Assembly: GCA_017409215.1 (NCBI GenBank)
Contig: JAFQTD010000029.1
Span: 1-64,000, forward strand
Origin: Alphaproteobacteria bacterium
GTDB lineage: Bacteria; Pseudomonadota; Alphaproteobacteria; Rs-D84
Length of the DNA stretch: 64,000 bases
Direction of reading: 5' to 3'
The position numbers were made by a program, and so were the translations under genes. The notes below the pieces were generated by a model. The model was not told the DNA's origin, searched no databases, and saw only the letters and a list, made by a program, of their open reading frames with translations. How positions within the stretch are numbered: position 1 is the stretch's first letter; every line of letters begins with the position of its first letter. Positions 54,823 to 62,665 of the stretch are shown piece after piece.

Positions 54823-54943
54823 GTCTTTGATTATTAAGGCGGATTTAGAACGTGTTATGTGGTTGGCAGGTGCATACAATATAGATGATATCAAAAATAT
54901 AAAGTTAAGACTGCGTAATCTGGTGTGTGAGGGCGAAGTTTGA
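54823..54943 (+). pseudogene. 3' remnant of a lactate-oxidase-like gene (right direct repeat)
   Basis: Encodes the family's C-terminal end in frame, ADLERVMWLAGAYNIDDIKN, continuing to KLRLRNLVCEGEV and a stop. It has no start and no upstream gene body. The 5' differences from 52683-52772 are mostly synonymous, apart from one 2-nt deletion, which suggests that it derives from a related functional allele rather than from decay of this copy. Confidence 0.8.
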
Positions 54944-54960
54944 TTTGTTGTTATAAAAAC

Positions 54961-54989
54961 TTGCATTTTGTAGTTTTTGTGTTTATAAT
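54961..54989 (+). promoter_or_regulatory. tRNA-Lys promoter
   Basis: TTGCAT, 17-nt spacer, TATAAT. Confidence 0.7.
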
Positions 54990-55015
54990 GATGCCCGCTG
55001 ATTGATGAAAGTTTT

Positions 55016-55091
55016 GGATGCGTAGCTCAGTTGGTAGAGCAACTGACTCTTAATCAGTGGGTCCAGGGTTCGAGTCCCTGCGCGTCCACCA
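55016..55091 (+). tRNA. tRNA-Lys(CTT)
   Basis: 76 nt including an encoded CCA. Acceptor stem GGATGCG/CGCGTCC (one G-U pair), D-arm GCTCAGTTGGTAGAGC, anticodon loop CTCTTAA with anticodon CTT, T-arm with GGTTCGAGTCC. Own promoter and terminator. Confidence 0.96.
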
Positions 55092-55095
55092 AGAT

Positions 55096-55124
55096 AAAAC
55101 AACCGTAAATGCGGTTGTTTTTTT
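55096..55124 (+). terminator. tRNA-Lys terminator
   Basis: AACAACCG / CGGTTGTT stem followed by T-run. Confidence 0.9.
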
Positions 55125-55251
55125 ATAGCCTTTGAAATATGCCGTATAGACCAGGGATTCATACCTATGTAAATTTAATATATTTCTTGATAGAATCAAA
55201 TTGTTGACATGAAACTTTGATATTAAACACTAAATAAAAAAAGGAGATGTT

Positions 55252-55869
55252 ATGAAAAAGTTAGCAATTTCAACAATGGCTGTTTTGTTGGCATGCCCAG
55301 CATTTGCCGGTATTAATCACCCGGATCAAGGCAGCAGTTGGCAAATGTGGGGTATGGACCCGTATGTCGGCCTAAGAGGCGGTATGAGCTATACAAATAT
55401 GAATTACAAATATGATGGCAATAAAGAATCTATGACAGATTATATCTTTCAAGGTCGTGCCGCATTAGGTTTAGAGGTTTGTGATACAGTACGTTCCGAA
55501 ATCGAATGGTCTTATTTTGGTAAGTTGTCCGATCAGGAATATTTTGGTGCAACAGCAGGTAATTTAGATGTTAAAACAAAAATGCAGACCTTGTTGTGGA
55601 ACAATTATTGGGAATTTGGTGACTATAAAATGTTGCGCCCATTTGTTGGACTGGGGGCCGGTGTCGCGTTTACATCAACAGAACGTTATGGAAATTTGGC
55701 ACCATACAGCAGTGAAGATAAGACTCGCTTCTCGGCAATGGGAACAATGGGTATGACATTTGATATGGAACGTTTTGCAGTTGATGTTGCAGCACGTTAT
55801 ACATATGTTGATATCCATTCGGGATTGCATAATTTTGGTGCTGATGTTGGTATCAGATTTATGTTCTAA
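55252..55869 (+). CDS. Outer-membrane beta-barrel protein (OmpA-like/opacity type)
   Basis: 205 residues. Signal peptide MKKLAISTMAVLLACPAFA, then alternating amphipathic strands (GLRGGMSYTNMNYKYDG, RPFVGLGAGVAF, VAARYTYVDIHSG) and a C-terminal GIRFMF ending in Phe, the mark of BAM-assembled barrels. About eight strands, no periplasmic peptidoglycan-binding domain. Strong AAAAGGAG ribosome site. Likely an abundant porin-like surface protein. Confidence 0.85.
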   Translation: MKKLAISTMAVLLACPAFAGINHPDQGSSWQMWGMDPYVGLRGGMSYTNMNYKYDGNKESMTDYIFQGRAALGLEVCDTVRSEIEWSYFGKLSDQEYFGATAGNLDVKTKMQTLLWNNYWEFGDYKMLRPFVGLGAGVAFTSTERYGNLAPYSSEDKTRFSAMGTMGMTFDMERFAVDVAARYTYVDIHSGLHNFGADVGIRFMF

Positions 55870-55890
55870 ATTCATAAAAAAAGCCTACGA

Positions 55891-55915
55891 AAACGCCCAA
55901 GCGGGCGTTTTTTTT
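55891..55915 (+). terminator. Terminator of the beta-barrel gene
   Basis: AAACGCCC-aagc-GGGCGTTT followed by T-run. Confidence 0.92.
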
Positions 55916-55916
55916 C

Positions 55917-55945
55917 TTGCTTAAAAATTTTTAAAAAATTATACT
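55917..55945 (+). promoter_or_regulatory. Promoter of a short terminated leader
   Basis: TTGCTT, 17-nt spacer, TATACT. Transcription should start near 55952. Confidence 0.55.
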
Positions 55946-55951
55946 GCCGAA

Positions 55952-56015
55952 GCAAAAAAAATTAACAACGCGCAGTGTCTGTAACACATAAGTCCAGTTG
56001 CAGGCACTGTTTTTT
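55952..56015 (+). ncRNA. Short leader or sRNA ending in a terminator, upstream of 56039
   Basis: CAGTGTCTG (55973-55981) pairs with CAGGCACTG (56001-56009), followed by T6. It sits between its own promoter and the next gene's ribosome site (ATAGGAG). The 5' part, CAACGCgCAGTGT...ACATAAGT, resembles the reverse complement of the loop region of palindromes I, II and IV. Confidence 0.5.
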
Positions 56016-56038
56016 ATTAAAAAAATAGGAGTATATTA

Positions 56039-56497
56039 ATGAGTCTAAATCACTTGCCACCACAAAATTTAAAAGAGGCCTTAATTAGCGCAATTCCAAA
56101 TTGTACAACAATGGTGTTGGGGATGATGACATTAAATTTATGGATTTATGGGCATTTAAGTTGGGATAATTTTTTCGCGGCTTTGGGGCCTATATATATA
56201 ACAGCATTTAGTTTAGATTTTTTTATTGTTGGGCCATTAGTTCTGGGGACTTTAAAAAAATATAATGCGATGAAATATATGCCTTGGTTGCGTGTAGGTT
56301 TGATGGCGGCGATATTGACTGGGTTGGCACCGTTGATAGAAACAGGATTTGTTCCAAAGATTGGACAGTATTTGATGGCTTTGCCTAGAAATTATATTGT
56401 CGCATTGATTTTGCAGGTTTTTATTGCGTATAGGCTGGGGAGTGCTGTGTTGGAAAAATACAGAACGGTAAAATCAAAAGTTAATATTGTGAAATAA
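56039..56497 (+). CDS. Four-helix inner-membrane protein (DUF2798-like)
   Basis: 152 residues. Four hydrophobic helices; the stretch FSLDFFIVGPLVLGTL matches DUF2798-type small membrane proteins, as does the M-x4-N helix near the start (MVLGMMTLNLWIYGH). Function unknown. Preceded by the terminated leader, so its expression may be conditional. Confidence 0.7.
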   Translation: MSLNHLPPQNLKEALISAIPNCTTMVLGMMTLNLWIYGHLSWDNFFAALGPIYITAFSLDFFIVGPLVLGTLKKYNAMKYMPWLRVGLMAAILTGLAPLIETGFVPKIGQYLMALPRNYIVALILQVFIAYRLGSAVLEKYRTVKSKVNIVK

Positions 56498-56499
56498 AT

Positions 56500-56534
56500 A
56501 AAAAATCTCGCACTTTAAAATGCGAGATTTTTTC
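56500..56534. terminator. Bidirectional terminator
   Basis: AAATCTCGCA / TGCGAGATTT, perfect 10-bp stem with A- and T-runs on either side, between convergent genes. Confidence 0.92.
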
Positions 56535-56890
56535 TAGATTAATTTTGCAAGGGCAAGTTTGCCAAGAAAGCCTTGTTCGATTCCGCTTAGTAGCGAATTT
56601 AATCCTTCGTTTGTATCCTTGGAATTTTGTAGTTTTTCTAAATGTGATATTATTTGTTCGCAAAATAGTGTTAGGTTTGATGTAATTATTTTGGGATTTA
56701 ATAGGTCCGGTTTAAAAATGTTCTTGTTATCGGATGCCATAAAATATGTTTCAGCAATTTCATCAACCCATGTGTCTATATCGTTGGTTAATCTATCAAA
56801 CAGCAGGTGTGATGAATACTTGGTCGTTGACCAATGGTTTATCTTGCAGGCGTATTTGAAAGCAATTAATTTTTGTAGAAGTTCGTACAT
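56534..56890 (-). CDS. Small helical protein (ferritin/Dps-like bundle, tentative)
   Basis: 118 residues. N-terminal LLQKLIAFKYACKINHWSTT followed by KYSSHLLFDRLTNDIDTWVDE recalls the Dps/ferritin-like layout of His-Trp then Asp-x3-Asp-Glu, and related phage proteins. Metal ligands cannot be confirmed, and the protein is shorter than Dps. AAAGGAC precedes the ATG. No clear partner nearby. Confidence 0.6.
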   Translation of the reverse strand: MYELLQKLIAFKYACKINHWSTTKYSSHLLFDRLTNDIDTWVDEIAETYFMASDNKNIFKPDLLNPKIITSNLTLFCEQIISHLEKLQNSKDTNEGLNSLLSGIEQGFLGKLALAKLI

Positions 56891-57084
56891 GCGTTTGTCC
56901 TTTTTATTGTTATGGTTATCTTTTGTTAAAAGAATATTATGAATTTGTGTTGTGTTGCAATAGGATAGAATTCGGTTCTATACGCATTAATTCTGGGATT
57001 TTAGGGAATCAAACCTAGCGAAATCTGTTGTGTTATACGATATAATGTTTGATGTAACCACAAGGAAAAATAAAGGAGAACCTT
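56891..57084. other. Intergenic gap between divergent genes
   Basis: Contains ATAGAA-ttcgg-TTCTAT (a 6-bp hairpin near 56975), TTGCAA with TAATAT on the minus strand as a weak promoter, and GATATAATG (about 57039) as a plus-strand -10 for the lipoprotein gene. No gene seen. Confidence 0.45.
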
Positions 57085-57636
57085 ATGAATAATATAGCAA
57101 AAAAAATGTTTGTGGGTGTGTCTGCATTGGCGGCGGTAGTGCTGTTAAGTGGTTGTTCAGGATGCCCTGCAAAAAAACATCATACAAAAAAAATGACGTA
57201 TCATCCACAACCGGTTGAAATGATAGAATCGGATACTATTGTTGTATACCAAATGGTCGAAAATCAACCAGTTGATAATATGTATGCAAAAATGTATACA
57301 CACAGCAGTAATGGTGGTGAATCAAAAATGGGTTATATAAAATTTCATCAAACCGATAATGGCCTAAAAATGAAGGTCGATTTGAAAGATATGCGCCCAG
57401 GTGTGCAATATCATGTGAAATTATATCAATGCGATTCGTGCCATAATGATGCAAGATGTTGCAATAATGCAAAAAAATTAGATATGACAATGCCTATGCT
57501 GCAAACTGGTAAAAGCGGTCGCTTGGAACAGACATATATGTTGCAAGGTGTAAATGCGTCGCAATTAATGGGGGCGAATTTATATCTGGAACGTGATGGT
57601 GGATATAAGGCTGCATGGGGTAAATTGCAAAAATAA
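57085..57636 (+). CDS. Lipoprotein, possibly a degenerate Cu/Zn-SOD-like fold
   Basis: 183 residues. Signal peptide with lipobox LLSGC. After a His/Lys-rich linker comes MGYIKFHQTDNGLKMKVDLK, then DMRPGVQYHVKLYQCDSC. This parallels the start of SodC proteins (G-x-V-x-F...G-L-x-V...L-x-PG-x-H-x-F-H), but the copper His pair is largely missing. Further Cys (CDSCHNDARCC) could form disulphides. It is a structural guess; the safe statement is an envelope lipoprotein. AAAGGAGAA precedes the ATG. Confidence 0.65.
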   Translation: MNNIAKKMFVGVSALAAVVLLSGCSGCPAKKHHTKKMTYHPQPVEMIESDTIVVYQMVENQPVDNMYAKMYTHSSNGGESKMGYIKFHQTDNGLKMKVDLKDMRPGVQYHVKLYQCDSCHNDARCCNNAKKLDMTMPMLQTGKSGRLEQTYMLQGVNASQLMGANLYLERDGGYKAAWGKLQK

Positions 57637-57656
57637 ACAATAAGTTAACTTTGTCA

Positions 57657-57686
57657 TAATCCTGCCGTTCGGTGGGATTTTTTTCT
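57657..57686 (+). terminator. Lipoprotein gene terminator
   Basis: AATCCtGCC / GGtGGGATT-type stem followed by a T-run. Confidence 0.75.
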
Positions 57687-57719
57687 TTTAAGTTTTGTTC
57701 TTTGTGCTATGCTGGGGGA

Positions 57720-59264
57720 ATGAAATTTTTTATTTGTTTTTTACTGCTGGTGTTTCATTTGTCTGTGACGAATGCACAGATTATTTCAGGACCAAATATG
57801 GGTCAGGATTTTATTCTGTATGAGGATGCAATTGTTCCGTTTGATGTGAATATAAATTCTGGGATTGTAATTGTACAAAATAATAATATCGTGCTGGAAA
57901 ATCTTGGGATAATTGATACTGATTTTGTTCTAAACTCTGCGGATTTATTTATAAAGAATTCGGGTCAATTTATGGCTGATTTTTATTTGTATAATAATTC
58001 GAATGTGTTTCAAGTTATATCTGGTGCAGAAAAATATAATTTAATAGATTTTAATGTGGATTATGGCTTGGTTGTCCATGATGTGGAAAAAGAATTGAAT
58101 GTTTCGGATATACTTGATTTTACATTGGGTGCAAAAAGTGTTTTGATTGAAAATGCGATAATAAATTTGAATGATGTTAATTTGTCTGATTTAAAGCATA
58201 TTGATTTAACCCTTAATGGGGTGGTGGTTTTTAAGATAGACGATGCGCTTGCACTTGGGACGGATGGGGTGTTGTTTGATAATGTTGATGGTAATGCACA
58301 GATTTATTTGACGTATAGTAATGAAAATAAATTATTTACAAAATCTGCATATATGGATGCAGGACGGGTTATTATCACCCAAGAACGTGAAACAGATTAT
58401 GTAAAAATATTTGGTGACAATACAGGTCGCTTCTTGAATGATTTAAGGTTGGCTGGTAAGAAGGAAGCGTTGTTGGCTAGGTTGGATAGCGCACAATCTG
58501 TCGAGGATATTTATTCGACATTGAATGAGTCTGTTATTTTTAATGCAGATAAATTGTTTTATCCAATTAAAAATTTGACTGCATTAAATAAAAACGATTT
58601 TATTTCAAGTGGAATTGATGCTGGTGGTTTTGCGCTGTTTGGTGATGATTATTACGGCTATGGTTTAAGTGCTAATTTTGCGGGCAGGCCATCGGAAAGC
58701 GTGCAGCTTTACCTTGGTGGACAGATTGCGATGTTGGATTATCAATCTGATATTGATACGTATAACGCAAAGCAATATGCGGCAGAGATTGGTGCGAAAT
58801 TTGAATCTGTTTCAAATATTGTCTTTGATATAAGTGCAGGTATTGGATTGGCAAAATTTGATGTTGGTGATGTTTTGTTTGATAATAAAATATTTAATAA
58901 CCCAAGTTTATTGTCTGTCTATTCTGTTTTGGATGCTGGCTACAGGTTTGGTTTTGATAATCATATTTACTTTATGCCATTTGTTGGTGCTGAATTCAAT
59001 ATGTATGATTCAGATGCGTATGATGAAAAGTATGTTGCCATTAGGGCTGGTGTTGAATTTATGTATACGCATAAAATACTGGGGTTGCGTTATGATTATG
59101 GGTTGAAAATGATTGGTAATCATAAAGATGAATTTGTTGCAACGGCAATTGGTAGATTTTGGTCTGAACATGATTTCATAGGTGGAAATATAGAATTGTC
59201 AGCGATTCGGTCACAAGATAATATGTCGTATAAAGTGTCGGTTGGCGTAAACCTGGGGTTTTAG
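57720..59264 (+). CDS. Small autotransporter-like surface protein
   Basis: About 514 residues from 57720 (MKFFICFLLLVFHLSVTNA, signal peptide); GGGGGA lies directly before it. Residues about 20-250 are a beta-rich passenger with repeated N-x-D/N strands (IVIVQNNNIVLENLGI, ALALGTDGVLFDNVDG), probably a short beta-helix. The last 230 or so form a beta-barrel resembling the autotransporter domain (GLSANFAGRPSESVQLYLGG, FMPFVGAEFNMY) and end in VSVGVNLGF with the terminal Phe. The passenger is much shorter than in classical autotransporters. Convergent with miaB, overlapping by 4 nt. Confidence 0.82.
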   Translation: MKFFICFLLLVFHLSVTNAQIISGPNMGQDFILYEDAIVPFDVNINSGIVIVQNNNIVLENLGIIDTDFVLNSADLFIKNSGQFMADFYLYNNSNVFQVISGAEKYNLIDFNVDYGLVVHDVEKELNVSDILDFTLGAKSVLIENAIINLNDVNLSDLKHIDLTLNGVVVFKIDDALALGTDGVLFDNVDGNAQIYLTYSNENKLFTKSAYMDAGRVIITQERETDYVKIFGDNTGRFLNDLRLAGKKEALLARLDSAQSVEDIYSTLNESVIFNADKLFYPIKNLTALNKNDFISSGIDAGGFALFGDDYYGYGLSANFAGRPSESVQLYLGGQIAMLDYQSDIDTYNAKQYAAEIGAKFESVSNIVFDISAGIGLAKFDVGDVLFDNKIFNNPSLLSVYSVLDAGYRFGFDNHIYFMPFVGAEFNMYDSDAYDEKYVAIRAGVEFMYTHKILGLRYDYGLKMIGNHKDEFVATAIGRFWSEHDFIGGNIELSAIRSQDNMSYKVSVGVNLGF

Positions 59265-60568
59265 AATATTATCTTGCCACGAAGAGATGCTTTGTTTGCA
59301 GCAGTAATTTTTATGTTGGCTAGTTCTGGTGCATCCTTTGTATTCTCAACGATGCATTGTTGCATATATTGTGTGCGGTATATCAGATGTTTTCCAGTTT
59401 TGTCTGGGCCTTCTAGCAGGCAGGATAATGTCTTGTCGATGCACGATTCGTTAAATGTGCGTTGTATCTCATTTAAGTACGAATCCAGTTCAGCAAGACG
59501 GGCGGCCTTGATGTTTTCTGGAACTTGGTTTGGCATAAGTGCGGCACCTGTGTGCGGGCGCGGTGAATATTTGAAAGAGTATGAATTTATATATTTAATT
59601 TTTTGCGCTATACGCATTGTTTCTGCGAAATCTTCGTCTGTTTCGCCAGGAAATCCAACGATAAAGTCAGACGAAATTTGAATGTCTGGTCTGGCTGCTT
59701 TTAGTTTGTTAATAATATCGCAATATAATTCAAGAGAATAGGGACGGTTCATCTTTGTTAAAACTTTTTGCGAGCCACTTTGAATCGGCATATTCAGAAA
59801 TGGCAACAGTTTTGGTTCAACTGCAAACATTTTAATCAAATCGTCTGTCATTTCTGTTGGGTAGCTGGATGTAAAGCGTATACGCATTATTTCTGGGATT
59901 TTTGCTGTTTCGCGTATTAAGTCGGACAGGCGATATGTTTGCCCATTTTCGTCTGTATATTTGTATCCATTTACATTTTGACCAAGAAAGCAAATTTCAA
60001 TTGCGCCTGTTTTCGCAGCGTGTATAGTGTCGCGTATAACATCGTTGTATGCGCGTGATATTTCGCGTCCGCGTGTGTATGGCACAATGCAATAAGTGCA
60101 ACAGTGATTGCAACCTTCTTGGATTGGGATATAGGCAACGCGTGGACTGCGTTCCATTTGGGGCAATTCATCAAATTTTTCAAGACCGCCCAGGTCAATG
60201 TTTAATAGTTTTGTGTCTGGATTCTTTAATATTTCTGGTAATTTGTGATAACTTTGTGGGCCCAGAACGAAATTTAAGTCCGGGATTCTGCGAAAGGCGT
60301 CTGCGCCAGATTCGCGTGCAACACAACCGACAATGCCGAATAATGCAGATGGTTTTTTTGCACGACGAATACGGCCCAATGCAGAAAATACTTTATCAGT
60401 TGCCTTGGCGCGAACGGCACACGTGTTTAAGATGATTATGTCAGCATCAGAAATATCGTCTGTACGCATCATTCCATGGTGTTCCAGCATTGTTGCAATG
60501 CGCCAACCATCATAAACGTTCATTTGACAGCCAAAGGTTTGAATAAAGAATTTTTCTGTTTTTTGCAT
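59261..60568 (-). CDS. miaB: tRNA-2-methylthio-N6-dimethylallyladenosine synthase
   Basis: About 435 residues. Radical-SAM methylthiotransferase modifying A37. N-terminal cluster Cys in FIQTFGCQMN, LNTCAVR and GCVARES; radical-SAM Cys in CNHCCTYCIVPYTRGRE; IQSGSQKVL; C-terminal TRAM domain. Start at 60568 (MQKTEKFF) fits the family; the frame is open to 60622 but overlaps the small gene upstream. Confidence 0.96.
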   Translation of the reverse strand: MQKTEKFFIQTFGCQMNVYDGWRIATMLEHHGMMRTDDISDADIIILNTCAVRAKATDKVFSALGRIRRAKKPSALFGIVGCVARESGADAFRRIPDLNFVLGPQSYHKLPEILKNPDTKLLNIDLGGLEKFDELPQMERSPRVAYIPIQEGCNHCCTYCIVPYTRGREISRAYNDVIRDTIHAAKTGAIEICFLGQNVNGYKYTDENGQTYRLSDLIRETAKIPEIMRIRFTSSYPTEMTDDLIKMFAVEPKLLPFLNMPIQSGSQKVLTKMNRPYSLELYCDIINKLKAARPDIQISSDFIVGFPGETDEDFAETMRIAQKIKYINSYSFKYSPRPHTGAALMPNQVPENIKAARLAELDSYLNEIQRTFNESCIDKTLSCLLEGPDKTGKHLIYRTQYMQQCIVENTKDAPELANIKITAANKASLRGKIIF

Positions 60569-60569
60569 T

Positions 60570-60734
60570 TTATTTTTGTCTTGTTCGTTGGTATAACATA
60601 TTTTTTTTGTATTTCTGTGCAATGTTTTGTGCGCGCAGGGCGTATTGATACTGCAATCGGTTTAAGCGATAGCTGATTTTTGAATTTGCTTCAAAGCATT
60701 TCATTTCGCGATACAGGCGCATAAAGTTATACAT
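60570..60734 (-). CDS. 54-residue basic protein upstream of miaB
   Basis: Arg/Lys/Tyr-rich, predicted helical (MYNFMRLYREMKCFEANSKI, then YRLNRLQYQYALR). It starts 4 nt after the stop of the 72-residue gene and ends 1 nt before the miaB start codon, so spacing fits an operon. The ribosome site is weak. No family known. Confidence 0.45.
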   Translation of the reverse strand: MYNFMRLYREMKCFEANSKISYRLNRLQYQYALRAQNIAQKYKKNMLYQRTRQK

Positions 60735-60738
60735 TTTT

Positions 60739-60957
60739 TTACCGTTGTTTTGTGTGTGTGATTGCTTTTGTGCGTTGCGCGTTTAGTTTTTTTAATTCCT
60801 TGAATTGTGCATTGATTGTTTTTGCGCGTTGCGTGTTTCTGTTTGTTTCTTCGTTGTGTAATGCGATTGCTTTTACATCGATTTCTTTTTCAACAATTTT
60901 TGTGCCGGTTATTGGGCTGTATTCAACTGTTATAACTGTTATTTTTGCTTTCTGCAT
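60739..60957 (-). CDS. 72-residue protein between gatB and miaB
   Basis: A strong AAGGAGC lies before the ATG. The sequence starts with two strands (KAKITVITVEYSP, KIVEKEIDVKAIAL) and ends in a basic helix (LKKLNAQRTKAITHTKQR). Unrecognised. The tight gaps to gatB (19 nt) and the next small gene suggest cotranscription. Confidence 0.6.
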   Translation of the reverse strand: MQKAKITVITVEYSPITGTKIVEKEIDVKAIALHNEETNRNTQRAKTINAQFKELKKLNAQRTKAITHTKQR

Positions 60958-60976
60958 ATTTTTGCTCCTTTTATGT

Positions 60977-62497
60977 TTATGCTAATTTCTGTTGTAAAAT
61001 TTCATTTACTGTGGCTGGGTTTGCTTGACCTTTAGATGCACGCATTACATTGCCAACAAAGAAACCGAGCAGTCCGACTTTGCCTGATTTATATTGTTCA
61101 ACCTGTGCAGGGTTTGCAGCAATAACTTCATCAATTATTTTCTCAATTGCACCAGTGTCGGTCATTTGTTTCATACCAAATTTATCTGCAATATCATGTG
61201 GGGTGCCGGATTCGCCATCCAGCATTTTGATAAAGATTTCTTTGGCTTGTTTTCCGTTTATTTCTTTGGCGGAAATCATTTCAACCAATTCAGATAAGTC
61301 GGTTGGTGTGATAATTCGCATATCATCGATGAAGCCTGATTTTTCATTTTTGACATCCCAGTTTTCAGGGTGCGCAAATAATTCGCTTATCATCCAGTTT
61401 GCAATCGATTTTGCGTTTTCTGTTTTGCCATTTACGGCGCTGTCATACCAACGTGAAATGTCAATAGTTTCGGTTAGACGTGCTGCGTCGTATTCAGAAA
61501 GCCCGAAATCGTGCGTATAGCGCGTGCGTGTTTGTGATGGCAGTTCTGGCATAGTTGCACGAATGCGTTCGATTGTTTCATCTGATATTTCAATTGGTAA
61601 TAAATCTGGGTCAGGGAAGTAGCGATAATCCAACGCATCTTCTTTGCTGCGTTCAACAGTTGTTGTGCCGTCGTCTTGGTGGAAACGCATTGTGTCTTGT
61701 GAAACTGTGCCGCCGTTTTCATAGATTTCAATTTGGCGACGCGCTTCGTATTCAATTGCTGTTTTGATAAATTTAAATGACACCATATTTTTTGTTTCAG
61801 TGCGTGTGCGGAATTCGGTTGAGCCAACTGGGCGGACCGATACATTTACGTCTGCACGCATAGAGCCTTCTTCCATATTTGCCTTGGATACGCCCAGTGC
61901 ACGTGCGATTTCACGAATCGCGCGCAGATAGCGTTCTGCTTCGTCTGGGGATGTTATGTATGAATTGTTTTCTGGGTTCTTGGTGTCCAGGAATGTGACA
62001 ATTTCAAGCAACATAACGCCAGTGCGGTTAAAGTCCACGAATGATTTTGATGGGTGCATATCGTGTTTGTTCTTGGCAGCGTCCTGTTCCATATGGGCGC
62101 GTTCAATGAAAATCTTTTTAGGATTGCCATCGTCCCCAATAATTTCAATCCAACCACGACCAACAACAGGTGGTTCATCCGCAGGTTGTGAAATTTGATA
62201 GCCTTGGGGCAGGTCAGGGTAAAAATATTGTTTGCGTGCAAAACGACTGGTTCTGGAAATTTCTGCATTAATTCCAAGACCGAATTTAATCGCTTGTTCA
62301 ACACAATGTTCGTTCAATACTGGCAACATTCCAGGCATTGCAACGTCAATCATAGAAACCTGGGTGTTTGGTGACACTGTTGGATTGTAATCTGCAGATG
62401 CACCGCTGAATAATTTCGATTTAGACAGGACTTCAATATGTGTTTCAAGCCCAATTACGACTTCCCAATCTGTTGTTTTGCCTTTTATTGTAAACAT
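60977..62497 (-). CDS. gatB: Aspartyl/glutamyl-tRNA amidotransferase subunit B
   Basis: 506 residues. Kinase-like subunit that activates misacylated Glu-tRNA(Gln)/Asp-tRNA(Asn). VVIGLETHIEVLSKSKLFSG, MPGMLPVLNEHCVE, FARKQYFYPDLPQGYQIS and VDFNRTGVMLLEIV are the family blocks; the tail domain has GLLGFFVGNVMRASKGQANP. gatA lies upstream across a tRNA-Phe gene of opposite strand; gatC must be elsewhere or beyond the window. Confidence 0.97.
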   Translation of the reverse strand: MFTIKGKTTDWEVVIGLETHIEVLSKSKLFSGASADYNPTVSPNTQVSMIDVAMPGMLPVLNEHCVEQAIKFGLGINAEISRTSRFARKQYFYPDLPQGYQISQPADEPPVVGRGWIEIIGDDGNPKKIFIERAHMEQDAAKNKHDMHPSKSFVDFNRTGVMLLEIVTFLDTKNPENNSYITSPDEAERYLRAIREIARALGVSKANMEEGSMRADVNVSVRPVGSTEFRTRTETKNMVSFKFIKTAIEYEARRQIEIYENGGTVSQDTMRFHQDDGTTTVERSKEDALDYRYFPDPDLLPIEISDETIERIRATMPELPSQTRTRYTHDFGLSEYDAARLTETIDISRWYDSAVNGKTENAKSIANWMISELFAHPENWDVKNEKSGFIDDMRIITPTDLSELVEMISAKEINGKQAKEIFIKMLDGESGTPHDIADKFGMKQMTDTGAIEKIIDEVIAANPAQVEQYKSGKVGLLGFFVGNVMRASKGQANPATVNEILQQKLA

Positions 62498-62511
62498 TTT
62501 GTCTTTTTCCC

Positions 62512-62540
62512 TTGATTTTTTGTTTTTAGTATCTTATTAT
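62512..62540 (+). promoter_or_regulatory. tRNA-Phe promoter
   Basis: TTGATT, 17-nt spacer, TATTAT, within the gap between gatB and the tRNA. Confidence 0.6.
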
Positions 62541-62552
62541 TGCTTTCGCGTT

Positions 62553-62628
62553 GGCTAGGTAGCTCAGTTGGTAGAGCAAGGGACTGAAAATCCCTGTGTC
62601 GGCGGTTCGATTCCGTCCCTAGCCACCA
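62553..62628 (+). tRNA. tRNA-Phe(GAA)
   Basis: 76 nt including encoded CCA. Acceptor GGCTAGG/CCTAGCC, D-arm GCTCAGTTGGTAGAGC, anticodon loop CTGAAAA with anticodon GAA, T-arm GGTTCGATTCC. Lies on the strand opposite to the flanking gat genes. Confidence 0.96.
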
Positions 62629-62636
62629 GTTTTTTT

Positions 62637-62665
62637 AATGAGGCCGTTTTAACGGTCATTTTTTA
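62637..62665 (+). terminator. tRNA-Phe terminator
   Basis: TGA-gg-CCGTT / AACGG-TCA stem followed by T6. It abuts the gatA stop at 62663. Confidence 0.75.

Noticed and set aside
56534-56890. Confident Dps call
   Set aside because: Too short and ligand pattern incomplete; kept only as a tentative helical-bundle protein.
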